Position numbers and translations under genes: made by a program. Shown here in pieces: positions 48,737 through 61,172 of a DNA stretch of 64,000 bases. Under the pieces are notes generated by a model that had not been told where the DNA came from, searched no databases, and worked only from the letters and a program-made list of their open reading frames with translations. The stretch comes from Pomacea canaliculata (Eukaryota > Mollusca > Gastropoda > Architaenioglossa > Ampullariidae), in contig NC_037595.1 of NCBI RefSeq assembly GCF_003073045.1, positions 14,110,252 through 14,174,251 of the forward strand, given 5' to 3'. Every line of letters begins with the position of its first letter. Positions within the stretch are counted from its first letter, which is position 1.

Positions 48737-51700
48737 ATGTTCAAAGTCGATGAACAAAAAGCACAGCGTGTTTCGCGTGTTAGGCAAACTCTAAGCAAAT
48801 GCGCAAATTTTATTAAAGACTTCAGTGATTTAGCCAATGCTCATCCTTGTGATTTTATTGTAAATAACCACTGGAACAGGCTACTACCGGATTATATTCA
48901 GAAACAATTACTGCAGCTAAGTGAGAAGAATCTTGCAAAGCTGCTCACCTGTCAACATACTGATTATGACCCTAGTACTACGAGTAGTTTTTGCACAGAT
49001 GCTCCGTGTGAGTATCTTGATCATCAGTTTAGGAAAAACGATATTGATGGCTGCATGCTAGAAAGCATGGACGATGGAAATAAGCTACAAACAAACATAG
49101 TGCCACAGACTGAGATGGAAGATCTAAATATTGAATATCAAGGTAACTCAAATTCACAGATTGCATGGAAAGGCAGATCTTTGAACCAATTTTTATCAGA
49201 AGCTCAGAAAAATTGCCTAGAGGGTCTGGCATCAGTATGCACCGATGTTGATGAGTTGCAGTCTTGGTTGAGGGAGGATATTAATGTGAGTCAGGAGACA
49301 ATGCCCTTTGTGCAGACCTATATGAAAGTCAAGAAGGAGCATGAAGTTGAGATCATGGCTGCAGTCTGCACATGTCTTTTTCACAAATGTTCTGCTGACA
49401 TGGTTTGTTCTGCACTTTCTGTTACTATCATTAAGCTTTGATCTTTATAGACAGCAAAAATGTGAATGTTTGTGAAGTAAAATTTATTTAAAAATTCAAA
49501 AATACTTATATATAATCAGCAAAACTTTTAACTTAAATACAGCATAATGTATATGCATGAGAAGTAGATGTTAAATTTATAATTAATTATTGAAACAGAT
49601 AATTAAAATGTGAGATGAGCAACTCATGGGCAGGAATATCATGTTGAAAAGGACAAAACTACTCTTGGTTTTTCAGGTGGTGGATTTAGGCAGTGGTAAG
49701 GGATACCTCAGTATACACTTAGCTCTCCATTCAGGGTTACCAGTGGTTGGGATAGACTCACAACCCAACAACACTTCTGGTGCCAAGAGGCGAGCTGAAA
49801 AGCTTGGTACTCAGTTGCACTACCTTGTAAAGAATGAAATAAAAAATCAAACACAGAATGAAATGAAAGTAGAATCAAATTGGTCCAGGGCTAAATCAGA
49901 GTGTACCTGTGCGATAAAAGAAGGGACAGTTTTAGCTGATAACCACATGGATAAAGCAAGTGGTCTTCCAGTTTTATCAGAATCAGATACTGCATGTGTT
50001 GATACAAGGTATTGACCACGGAAATAAATCACATCTAAGTCCTGAAGCTTTATTGGACAAAAACTGTTTAGAAGTAACAAAGGAACTCTAGGACAGTGCC
50101 AGATGAGAAGTGCCAAGTGTCACATACATTATCAGAAAGTCATTGCAGAGAGAGTTATCCAACCTTTAAAGATAAAAACAAAACGCTTTCTTCAGAAACT
50201 CCCAGCAGGACAAATCTTGACCAGAATATGCAACGCCTTACCATTCTAGGAGCAAAATCAAATGAGGAGACACGGTCTGGTAAGCATGTAGCCCTGACTA
50301 TGTGTGTTGGTCAAGACACCAGACTGACAGATATTGCTTATGAAGCTGCTTCCATAATATGTCCACACAAGGAGCCAGAGAACCTGAGACTACTTCTGAC
50401 TGGCCTTCACACATGTGGGGGCCTTGGGTCTAGTGTGGTGAGACTGTTTGTTAATGACAGCGCTGTGGCAGGTGTATGTGCAGTAGGGTGCTGTTACCAA
50501 CTCATGCAAGAGAAATTCTCAGAAGACTGTTTAAGTAAGCAAATGGCTGATTAATTCTTGCGATTTTAGTAAATTTTATAATCTAAAAGTAAATGCAGAG
50601 ATGCATGTCTTAGAGTGAACATGTTTTAATTATGCTTTTACATTTAAATTTTATTTATAAAATTATATGTCAGCAAATATTAAATATGTTGAAAACCAAA
50701 TAAACATTGTCTGCTGCTCCACTTGTAAATTTTTTTTCAACAAAGTACTCTCCATAAAAATTGCTGAGCAGAAAATCTGGAAGTAAAATTGTGTTTGCTG
50801 CTTTCAAGCATTTACCATTGTGATGGTGTCTAGTCTATGTGTATATATTGCTCAGGTGAAAATGATAAAAGTACTCAAGCTGCTCCTGACTTCCCGATGA
50901 GTTCTCTTTTGCTGGACAGCAAAGTATATCTTGGTCGGTCAGCCTGTAACACAGCCTCACTGTCTTTGGCCCGAATGAAAAATTGTGAAAAGGTAAAAAT
51001 GTGTATGTGCATGCTTACAAGTTTTGTTTGTGTGGGTTAAATGCTAGTGAGTTTTAAACTGATTTTACTTTGTTTTTTTTCTTTGGTTGTTTTGCTATGA
51101 ATCACACAACTATAGACAAGAAATTTTTGTATTTATGATTTCAGCTTCATGGACAAACATTCTATCCGAGAGCATTACTTCAAGCCATCATTCATGAAAA
51201 GATTGGGCAGGTACCAGCCAGTCTCAGGAATTTGCGGAATTTGTCAAAGCATGTAGGAGTCCTTGTGACTATGTGGTGAAGGCGCTTTACAAACTTGACA
51301 TACCTGGTTGTCAGGTGAGATTAAAAATAAAAAAAACACTGTTGATTCTTAGTAAAATATTTACATCATCTGGATGTTGATGAACACATCAATAATGTTA
51401 CTATTCTCTCTTGTATACCTGCTGGGTAGCCAGTACTATTTGCTCCTTCTCTCCCTCCCGAACCATTCTTTCCCTCCATAAGTTAAAAGCTCGGCCTTTA
51501 ACTAAACCTCTCATAGTTCTATCACACTATTCTGGCCCTTATCATGCCAGGCTTCAGAGGAGGAGGTAGCAGATTTTCCATGAGAGACACAAGCATCAGG
51601 AGCACAAAATGGCAGCTTTCTACCAGCTTCAGGCAGCACTTGCACCTGTGATTGAATCGGTTATTCTTCTTGACAGACTTCTCTACCTATTGGAAGCAGG

Positions 51701-51966
51701 TGAAAGTAGTTTTGGTTTGAGGCTTAGAAAGGTTAAGTTTTCAATCCAGCTGTCTGCACAAACATGCCTTTTTCAAAATTATTGTCTTTTTTTAATGTTT
51801 GTTAAGCATACCTTATGTAAATAGGATCAGATGTCATGTAGAAATGTTTAAAGATTGTGCAGCTGTCCTTTTGCAGGATTGTGTGAAGGACGCTTTCATA
51901 GTGAGACTGTTTGATCCTGTGGCTTCTCCTCGATGCTATGCCATCATCGCCACCAAGGACTGCTGA
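48737..51966 (+). CDS. METTL25: METTL25, methyltransferase-like protein 25
   Basis: Exons: 48737-49402, 49677-50008 plus 50092-50534 (or one exon 49677-50534), 50856-50992, 51145-51314, 51570-51731 and 51877-51966. Class I methyltransferase motif I is VVDLGSGKGYLS, followed by GLPVVGIDSQ (acidic residue after strand 2). LLTGLHTCGGLG and GVCAVGCCYQLM are the family's distinctive methyltransferase-core blocks; LAPVIESVILLDRLLYL and LFDPVASPRCYAIIA close the protein. These match vertebrate METTL25 in order. The substrate is not firmly known to me; the family relates to the yeast Rrg1 group. The start is ATG 48737, the first in frame. Exon 4 lacks one base near 51220, where the frame must shift for the conserved EFVKACRSPCDYV segment. 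Position 50009-50091 is either a short intron or bounded by two slips. Confidence 0.92.
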
Positions 51967-53137
51967 ATTCTTGTCAGGGAATTAAGAAAAAAAAACAAAC
52001 TAACAGTGCAGTTGCAATTATTGTTATGCCTATACTTGCAGCTGTTCCAACTGCTTGACTGAAGTCTTATCTGCATGTTCCATACATCTATAAGACATGA
52101 TATTTATTTATCCAAAATATCAGAAAAAAACTGTTACAGTGATTTCTATCTAGAAGAATGGATGGATAGAGAGATGGATGGTGGCAGGAGTTGTAAGTTT
52201 TCTGTTGTAGCTTTTTAAATTATTGCTGTTCATAAAGTCATATAATCTATATGGAAGCCAACGATTTTGTTGTCAGAATGCTAAAAATACTACATTCAAG
52301 CTTCCAGTAAAGTGAACAAATTCATTCCTATCCATTAAAAGTGTTTGAAATTTGGACACAGCATCTGCCTATTTTTTTGTTATGTATGATTCAGGATGCT
52401 CATAGCACGCCTTTGCTGGAGAAGTACATTTATACATGCATCATTTCTTTTATTCCCCTCACCTTATTTCGGTTCATCAAAGTATGTTGAAGTTGATGGG
52501 GGAGAGAATGACACGAAGAGAATGTCTCAGTGGCCTAGGAAGATGCTCGGGAGCTGACAGTAGACGATGCTGGCACTCGAACAATACCAACCAGAGAAGG
52601 AGGGAGTTCGTGAGTGCACGCGTGTACTTAGACAAGAAACAAAGATCGAAGCATGGCTCACCTATCGCAATCTCAAGAAAGTATATAATATGAGATAAAC
52701 TGTATACTCATATTAGTCACATTCAAGGTTCGGCAAGTCATTGTAGTCAAAAAAAAAAACCAAAACAAAACAAAACTGCGTCTTCTTTGATTAATGGATT
52801 TGTTTGTAATAGTGTTTCTTTTTCTTTTATTTAGATCGAGGTTAGGTGTAAAAGAGCGTAACTTTTGCTTAGATTACCCTCCTAAATAAAGATTTGTCAT
52901 TTGTCTCTCGGTTTCTCTACCTTTTTTGTTCTCCGTGAAGAATCACTTCTCAAGAATTGAGGAGAAGGGGAAAAAAGATATTCTTGCCCTCTTAGTATAA
53001 CTTTTTGAGGGCAAAGCTGCTCTCTTGCTACCGCCACCCCTTCCCCCTGGTTTCCACTCCACTGTGTCTGTGCCACAAAGACATACTGGGCATAGAGAAA
53101 TGTGGTTATCCCAAACCACGGTCCTGATATTGGCAAG
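51967..53137. other. METTL25 3' region and spacer
   Basis: Probable METTL25 3' UTR followed by AT-rich spacer. AATAAA at about 52885 (plus) is a possible distal poly(A) signal. The frame at about 52490-52690 shows no motif. Confidence 0.45.
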
Positions 53138-56100
53138 TCAGGCAGAAGCAAAAACCACGGATTTGTGTTTTATGTCTCCGGTGTTGGTAGCAAGCTGATC
53201 TGTTGACAGTCTGTGAGCTTTATATGACAATGGCGGCACGTCGGCGTTGCGGCAGTGCCTGTCGTCCTGGCTCGGCAGCTGCACGACAACCAGTTGCGCC
53301 GTGCAGCGCGATACGGCGTACAGCCGGCCGCGCGCCTCCAGGTCCTCGTCACTGCGCTTGTCGTCTCGCCCTCGCAGCCGCCCCGGCACCCACACCACCA
53401 CCTTGCGCTCCAGCCCCGACACGTCACGGTAGTTAGCCACGGTGATGTGGTCGTGCTGGCCCAGCGCCACGTCATGCACGTCTTGCTGCCAGTCGCTGTC
53501 TTGACCATTGCGCAGCACCTTCACAGGCAGGCCGGCGTGACGCAACCCGCGCACCAGTGGGGTGCACCCCGGGTGGTCTTTGGCGTCGCCTTGCTTGCTG
53601 GCGTCGTCATGCAGGTCGGCTCTCACAAAGACCATTACGTCGCGATACTGCAAGGGAGGGGGTGATGTAGCCGCTCCAATGTTGTTGCTGCTGGAGTTCG
53701 GCACTGTCGACAGATGCACATATAACAATCTGGAATTTGCACCAACCTTTATACATCAGTCTATTAACCTATATCCAACACAGATATACAATCTATATAT
53801 ATATATTTTCTGGGCCAAGAAACGGACCTTGTGCACCAACATGGAGGTGACGGGTCAAGACTGAGGCGATCTCCACCCCGCACTGTTCACAGTCCACCGG
53901 CTGTTCAGAAGTGTGTCCCAGTCCCTGGTGGCTCAGCCGTATAATGCTGGGCCCATCGCATGGGGTGGGCGCTGCACTGGCGCTGTAGTTGTACAAGGAG
54001 GAGGCCGTCACCCTGATGAATCCCTTCTCCACCTCCCGCTGAATGACGGGGGCACATCTAAGGGGCACGGTGAGAGGCTCCAACTGCAGGCCGGACGGTG
54101 CGTTGTTGTTCCACAGGCCGGCAGTCCACAGGTGTAGGTTTGGCACTCTCGCCATCAAGTCGTTGACGAACTTCTGATAGCGCTCTCCGTCCCTGCTACA
54201 GATACACAATGTGAATGTTGATTACATTGGAACTACCGAATACACCGCATATATGAAATATGCAACAGTCATGTCAGAGATACTTGTGCCTTGCTATCAC
54301 ACCGTGCAAACATTCTGCTGTTGATTGTCTGTTCTTCAATTACGTGGTCTTATAAGTTACATAAATACCTGATATCCGGCGTGAACTCATCACACAGCAC
54401 GTGCAGAGTCTGCGCAGAAGCATGGCTTCAGTCAGCGTTTGCAGAGCGTGGTCTACATCGGTCTCGTTCTTGAGGAAGTCGTACAGCAGAAGGCGGGGCG
54501 TGCCCAATGCCGAGGTCACGCTGGGGTCAGCGCGCAGCGTGGCCCGGAGCTGGCGGTAGATGAGGTGAGAGGCCGCGCGGCTGTACTCGTCCACCCCCAG
54601 CACGAACACATCATGTCCCTGCCGCAGCCACTGCAAGCCCATCAGCACCATCACCACCGTTTTGCCAGTACCAGGCGGACCTGTCAGGAAGACTCTGGGG
54701 GTCGCCAAGTGCAGGATGCGGAGCTGGTCGGGGGTCAGCACCAGGCGGATGATCCGCTCGCCAGTCTCGGACACAGCCTGTCCCTCCGTCCGCACCTCGA
54801 GACGCGGGGGGAAAATGGCATGGATGTTAACTGTGGTGGCAGGACCTCCAAACCTGAGAGTTTTTAATTATATATAACTGAAGTAATTTATTCAGCAAAG
54901 TGACCATGCACCATGAAGATGCCTGGATGCCTGCTATCAGACGTGCACACACACACAAGCACACAAACATAGCAGATCAAAACCGTTCTCTCGCAGCCAC
55001 ATATGGTAGCATACACAAGGCAAAAATCATTATAAAAAATTACGTTTGTGTGTCAAGATGGAGAAGGTTTAAGCAACCGCCAGGTAATAATCTATTGTGT
55101 ATAATCTCGTGAACTACATATATTGAAGGTCTGCGACAAACACGAGACGTGTAAGGGTCACACACCTGGCCACTAGCTCCAAGTGCAAAGCTGACGTCAT
55201 GGTTGTATTCGTGCCACCGGTCATTACGCGACGCCACCAACCACGCAGCTTTGTGATGACATCATCTGTTACCTCCCATGGGGTCTCACGCGCCGTCATG
55301 TCATCTGAGCACATACACAGTTCCATGGCACTGATGGGGTCAGCTGCCCCAGACACTTGCAAAGTTTCTGCAACAGTTGAAGGTAAACATGCCCATTAGC
55401 ATCGTGGCCGTCAACGTAAGTGATCCACTGTATCTAAGAGATGGCCAGGTTAGCTGTTTGCTTCCACTGCATTTACAAGTGAGCCTTGAGATAGAAATAT
55501 TTTGCGGCATATTCAGGTGCACACCGTCAATATAAGGAGCCTCTACTGGCGATTTCTTTGCTTGGCAACCCTGAAAGAAGAGATGCCAGTCTATGGCACG
55601 AACGCTACGATTTACTTGCCTGTTCCAGGTCGCGATGGGCTTGCCAGCATTCTCATTAGCTGGCTCCTGGCGATGTACGGGAGCATCAGGGTCTTGCGAA
55701 CTGGCAGGGTGGGAGCTACATCACTAGTGAGGTGTCTAACAACGGCCTCCGACTTGTTCAGCTGATTGAGGGCCTTGCCCACCCTCTTGGCGATGTCCGC
55801 GTCGGCCTCCTGCACACTCTTGTTCAGCTCGTTCGCATTCAGTCCCACGGCCTTGATCTCGGCCACCAGCACGCCGTGGTGACGGTGGATCACCAGCAGG
55901 TCAAAGTCTCCTCTGCGGTACTGCGACGCCATGCCTGCGGAGCGCGGTACCAGTCCGGCCGCTGCGGCGTAGCACGGCTGGTTGAAGTAGTCGGAGAAGG
56001 CGAGCTGCGAGATGACAAACATGACTTCCTGGGAATCGCTGGCCAAGGCGTTCAAGGCAGTGCAGCACGTGCTGCTGGGCTACATCTTCGCGCACGTGAC

Positions 56101-57687
56101 TGTCTGAGTACTTAATGAGCTCTTGCTGCACCTTCCTTGTTCTGCAGCGGCCACAGGGCCCGAGGAGGCGGCGACTCCTGGCTGTAGTGAAGGCTTTGCT
56201 GTGGACTGACCGGACGTGGGTGGAGGCTGCCGCCGTCGTGACACACTGTCAGGTGGTGTTTCGGTTACCAGGACGGACAGGCCGCCTACAGACGTTTGCT
56301 TGAAGCACTCGCGGTTGAAATAAACGGGTGGAAGGAAATAGGCCCGCTTGTCGAGATCAGGGTAGAACCACGTGACCATCTGACGCAATGACTCCATCGT
56401 CTTTTGAACTGTAGCAGCATCGTCATTCTACAAAAACATATACAGCATACACAACATATACACGAGATTTCAAGAAAAGGTTATTGCATACTGACAGGAC
56501 TGGTTCTGCCATTAGGCAAAGTAGACAGTCGCGGAAGGGGGGAAAATGCTGGATGAAAATTTTGACTTAAGAAAATAGATTAGAGCTAAACCTAAACGTA
56601 CAATTATCCCAGGGATAGGGTTTTTTCTGATAAATGATTCACTTCGAGGTGTGTGCGTGCTGGGGGAGGTGGCGCAATATTTGTCTTTCGCCGAGGGCAG
56701 CACGGTCTTGCGCTTACCCTGATACTGAAATTCATTTTTGAGCGAGAGATAATGATTGTGAGGCAGTGGGGGGTAGGTGTGTGCACTATGCCAGTGAAAG
56801 ACTGATACGAGACCAGGATATGCTCATGTTAGCAGGCTTGGTTATCTTTCTCTAGTGTCTGCGCATTTTGTTGCATCTGCAAACACACTGTCTAAACCTC
56901 AATATAAGATACATTTAAAAAAAGAATTGGTAAACTGTTATATTTTTCATATTTATTATATATTATTCATATAGCATTAGATGTTATAATAGAAGTTGTC
57001 AGTAAGTTTGCACATTAAACTTTTGTGATCTATTCTTCATATCAGGTAACTCATATTTTAACTTTTACAAGCTCATATCACACGATCAAATTTTTGTAGA
57101 GGTTTATGCTACGTGTATAGTCGGTACGTTAGATTGCCTGTGACGCCGACATACACACATGTATCGGAACATATATGAAGATATATATATATTAGCATAA
57201 TAAAGTACATACATAGAAAGAGATTTCAACAACATTACAGGGTGACATACAGTTTCTCTGCATGTATTACTCGACATGACTGGCTTGTACAGTCGGCATG
57301 CCATAATCAATCAATCCAGTCACAGCTCAGTGACGTGTGTAAGTTTGTCGCAGTGTTCGGTTGGTATGTGTTTAACCCTAGCTTGACTTACCTCTGTCGG
57401 CTTTTGTTTTTGTCCATGCTCACTGAGCTGGTTAGCACTGTCATTTTCTTCATGCCACACTGCTAAACCGAGAACAAGACTGCACTGCAAGCTTTACACC
57501 AGACCCCCGTGTGAGAGCTCGGCTGTTGTTTGAATGAAGGTGAGCACAACAGTGAGAAGGGGAAATCCCGCGTGGAGTCTAAAAATAGTCTTGTGTTGTC
57601 ACAGGAGGGATGACACCTGCAGGGGGTGCAGGGCGCTGACCGGAGCTCCTTGTCTGATGCTGGTCGGAATGGCTGGTCAACGTCTGT
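53138..57687 (-). CDS. NERD-like nuclease + Schlafen-3/UvrD-like SF1 helicase
   Basis: Proposed exons: 57687-57617 and 57462-57392 (weaker, Q/S-rich, phase-consistent), then 56427-55620, 55367-55166, 54853-54369, 54192-53837 and 53647-53138. The 56427 exon holds a PD-(D/E)xK nuclease core (RRGDFDLLVI...VLVAEIKAVG: Asp, then Glu-x-Lys), as in NERD domains. Next comes an SF1 helicase: Walker A LTGPPGTGKTVVMVL after a Q-motif-like LTPDQLRILHLA, Walker B LCDEF, and HITVANYRDVSGLERKVVVW resembling the motif V region. Frame slips occur near 56140, 56055 (compensating) and 54410, and the last junction is out of phase. Intron 3 has a GC donor. Coding DNA is far more GC-rich than in neighbouring genes. 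The true start was not found. Family knowledge suggests nucleic-acid processing, perhaps defence; that is inference. Confidence 0.75.
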
Positions 57688-60078
57688 CTGAAAGGGGAAA
57701 TTATATTACAGTATTCACCATCCAGCTTGTAAGCTTAATTAGTGTAATCAGCTTAAAACGAATTTCTATTATAAATGATGGCGGAGAAACGTAGGAGACG
57801 AAAGATATGAAAGTAAAAATGTCATAATAACAGGCCAGCCAGTCTACGGTATTTGACAGAGGGAATGGCAGATTTCAGTGTCAGACTGATAAACAACACC
57901 CTAACGTTTTGGCTTACTCGGATCTTGTTTCCTGCCTGTGCATCGCCTCGTGTTGTTTCGTCAGTCGATCCATTAATAAAGTAGTCACAGCCCCATCTCT
58001 TTATGGCCTCGTGCTGTGCTCGCCATTGTTACTTGACACGTCATTGTGAGTCGGCCGCCCGCCCACTACGACAACCGCTGTATTTTTAGGGAATAAGCAC
58101 ACCGACCACCCGGACATTCAGTCACGTACAGTTAAAAACAGCGTCAGAGACACAGACGCTTCTGGCAGGCATCAGCGAACGTCAGCACCTCGTGAAAGGT
58201 CGCCAGGTTCTGACACAGGAGACTGCTGCACCAGCTGCGCTTCCGGTTCTCATCCTTTGTTTAAGGACCTTCGTCACTCGTCAGACATATGACATGACAA
58301 AACGCCACGAATGTTTTTGTAGCATTGCTTAATACGATAGAAAATCACAGAAGAACAAGAGGAAGTCGGGTTCTGTGACTAATTATAACCTTAAAATGTA
58401 TATGAAGTAATAAATTATGTCAGTCACGATTTTCTTGTCATTCTGAATGTGACACACGCTAACAGTTAACTAATAAACATGACGATTGCGGATCGACACG
58501 TCCTGTTGTGACTGTACAAATTATTTTAAACTCTAGTATTTATTAAAGATATATGTATTATAATTGAAGTAGGCTTCGTTTGTCCGCAAGTCTATGTGTG
58601 TGTGTTTTCAGCCTCCAATGCCTCGATCTGGTCTTCATTTGATGTGTTGAGCAGCAGATAAACTACTTGCGATCATAAATTATTTACCTGCCTGCGCTGA
58701 TTTTTGAGTGTTTTTTCACTACAGTATAGTCAAAGCGGATGTTGCATTGAACAACTTCCTGTGTAGATATTATCCTCTGGAATTTTCCTTGTGGAAAAAT
58801 AAAGTTGTATTGTTGTCCAAAGCAATGTTGTTAAGGGGAGTTAAATTCAAAGGAGAAAAGTGGCTTGAATTCAGAAAGAGTTACTTCCCATGAACGTTAG
58901 TCAACGCTGAATTTACCCATTTCTGTTTTGTTGTTTATTTTTGCTGTTGTCTATCGTAACCATTTAAAATAAATTTTGACTTTTTTTTTAAATTATTGTT
59001 CTCTTGCCTGCTTATTACTTCATTTTATTGTACGCCCCCAAAAATAACCCTTTTTCTGGTTATTTGTGTTAAAACCTATACCATGAACCTTCTCTGTATT
59101 TTCAATTTAAACCCTGTAAAAATAATATAAATTTCTACTTGTTTGTTTACTATTGTAACCCTTTTCAATAAGCATTTTCTGTTAGCTTATTTATTTGCAA
59201 AGCCTTGAAAATACTCATTTCTGTTTTGTAGTTTTCTTAAAGACGTTTTTGAAGACCTTTTGTTTGTTTATTTGTTTGGCAGACTATAAAATAACTACGT
59301 TATTTGTTTAATTAGTGAAAACATATAACATTGATTTTTTTATTTTGAATATTTGCTGAATTTATATTTTATATTTTATCCTATAAAATCAGGCTCTAGT
59401 GTATTGTCAACAATATAGAAATAATAATTTTTATTTTTTGTTGTAAACCATAACGTAGGCGAAGAACTTTTGAATGTATGGTGCAGCTGTATTATTATTA
59501 TTATTTTCCCCGTGTGAGTACGTTGTGTGTAAAAGTGTTTCGATTAACTGCAGCCATCTTGGCATCGTTGACTGGCAACTCGCATCTCATTGGGCATAGT
59601 CCATAAGCCTCGGATCCTCTACTTTAATCTTGTCTCACGCAAAACTGCTTCCACACACCCCCTCCTCCACTTGTCTGTCCATAGCCAAGCTTTACCCTTC
59701 TGTTGTCTGCCTCCTCACCAGCTCAGCCCGGCTCTCTCCAGTCGATGCCTTGTTCTGCGAGCCCAGACCTATGGAGCAACATATTAAGGCGCTAAAGCCT
59801 CCTTAACTGGAGAGGGAACTGGCGCTAAATTAATCTCCCGACACCAATTAGGGGCGCGGATGATCCACACGGGGCTCGAGAGAATCACAATAGCCGGTCC
59901 TCGCCGAGCCCTGCCCTATGCTGTCGCTGCTTCCGTTTTCCCGTCTCTTTGATTAATCCGTGAAGAACTTTCAGGAAGTGTGGCTTCTTGTGCTACTACT
60001 TGCTGCCAGAGGATGGAGGGCGGGGATGGATGAGGAATGGAGGCTTGGGGGCTATTACAGTGGATTGCGCTTATGCTG
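57688..60078. other. Upstream region of the helicase gene, mostly non-coding
   Basis: GC-richer at 57900-58260, then very AT-rich from 58300 to 59500. No gene recognised; a 5' exon of the helicase gene may lie in the GC-rich part. Confidence 0.4.
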
Positions 60079-60275
60079 CATTCCCTGGCGTTTTCTTGTG
60101 GTGTTTTTTTCTGACATTTAAAGGTGTATTCCTTAGCACTTATGACGCATTCCCTTACATTTTACAGTGTATTTCCTGGCACATGACAAATTCCCTGACA
60201 TTTTATGGTGTATTTCCTAAAATATGATGCATTCCCTGACACTTTAGGGACAATGTATTTCTTGGCACGTTTGTG
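60079..60275 (+). repeat. About 41-bp minisatellite, four units
   Basis: Units pairing a gcattccctgacatttta half with a gtgtatttcctggcac half repeat about four times with drift; the first unit is longer. Non-coding. Confidence 0.75.
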
Positions 60276-61090
60276 GCTTGTGAGAATAATTACCTGTAGT
60301 TTATTTTTCTACAGCTTGAAGGGGAATATTCTTTGATTACAGCAGCTAAACCTACAGTCATAGGAAAGGTTTGGTGACATAGCATAGGTTTGGAAACTTG
60401 GATTACTCTTGTCATATGTTAGCGAAGCATTATAAGAAAGGTTTGAAAACGACTGTTATTGTAGTCATTTGAACGGCTTGTAAACTGTTCACATTGTAGT
60501 TATGGTTTAAACGGTTTATAGGCTTGAAAGGTCATGCGACTGGTTTAAACATACACATGGAGGCGTTTGAAGGAGCACATGTGAGTAAAATCTATTAATC
60601 GCTTTACATAAACAATTAAGGAGAAAAAGCTTGCAACACTACTATCAATATCATTAGCATCGTCATCGAGACGAGACAACATTTTGTCATGAAAAACAAT
60701 TAGCAAAAATCGCAAAGGATATCTGGTGATCCGTTAGAACTGGCAGCATGTCCATCTCTAAAAACATCCTGTCTGCAGGAGGTATACAAGAGATTGCATA
60801 GCTAAAGGAATGGAAAGCGCAAACATCAAAAAAACCAGCCTGGTGTTGCGAGTAGAGTCAGCGCCAACCTCGCCTGAAGTTGCTGAGACTGGCGTCGCTG
60901 TTGGTCCTCTCAGACGCCTCGGCATCCGTGTCGGCTCCGTGTCGACGAGGAAGGAGGCCGGAGGCGGGCAAATACTCACATTAGGCGAGTAATGGAAAAT
61001 TAGCGCCCTTGGTTGGCCGCCGCCACTCCGTCACTCGCAGAGCAAAGGGTCAGGACAAGGGGAGTAACTCGCGTACGGAGCTTGAATGCG
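60276..61090. other. Non-coding spacer
   Basis: AT-rich to about 60780, then GC-rich. Open frames at 60758-60992 on both strands show no motif. Confidence 0.4.
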
Positions 61091-61106
61091 AGGTCTCGCG
61101 AGACCT
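61091..61106. promoter_or_regulatory. Perfect 16-bp palindrome containing TCTCGCGAGA
   Basis: aggtctcgcgagacct is a perfect palindrome with TCTCGCGAGA at its centre, an element known from CpG-rich animal promoters. It lies about 65-80 bp upstream of an ORF with a signal peptide. Confidence 0.5.
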
Positions 61107-61172
61107 GATCACCGACCTTTGGGGATATCGGTCACGCCCCGGCCACCGGATGTCGTCTGCGACAAGTCGCAC

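Noticed and set aside
53203-53665. Plus-strand frames rich in Arg/Pro/Ala
   Set aside because: They are GC-driven shadows of the last helicase exon, whose minus frame carries conserved helicase motifs.
54439-54867. Long plus-strand frame opposite the Walker A exon
   Set aside because: Shadow of the minus-strand GPPGTGKT exon; no motif of its own.
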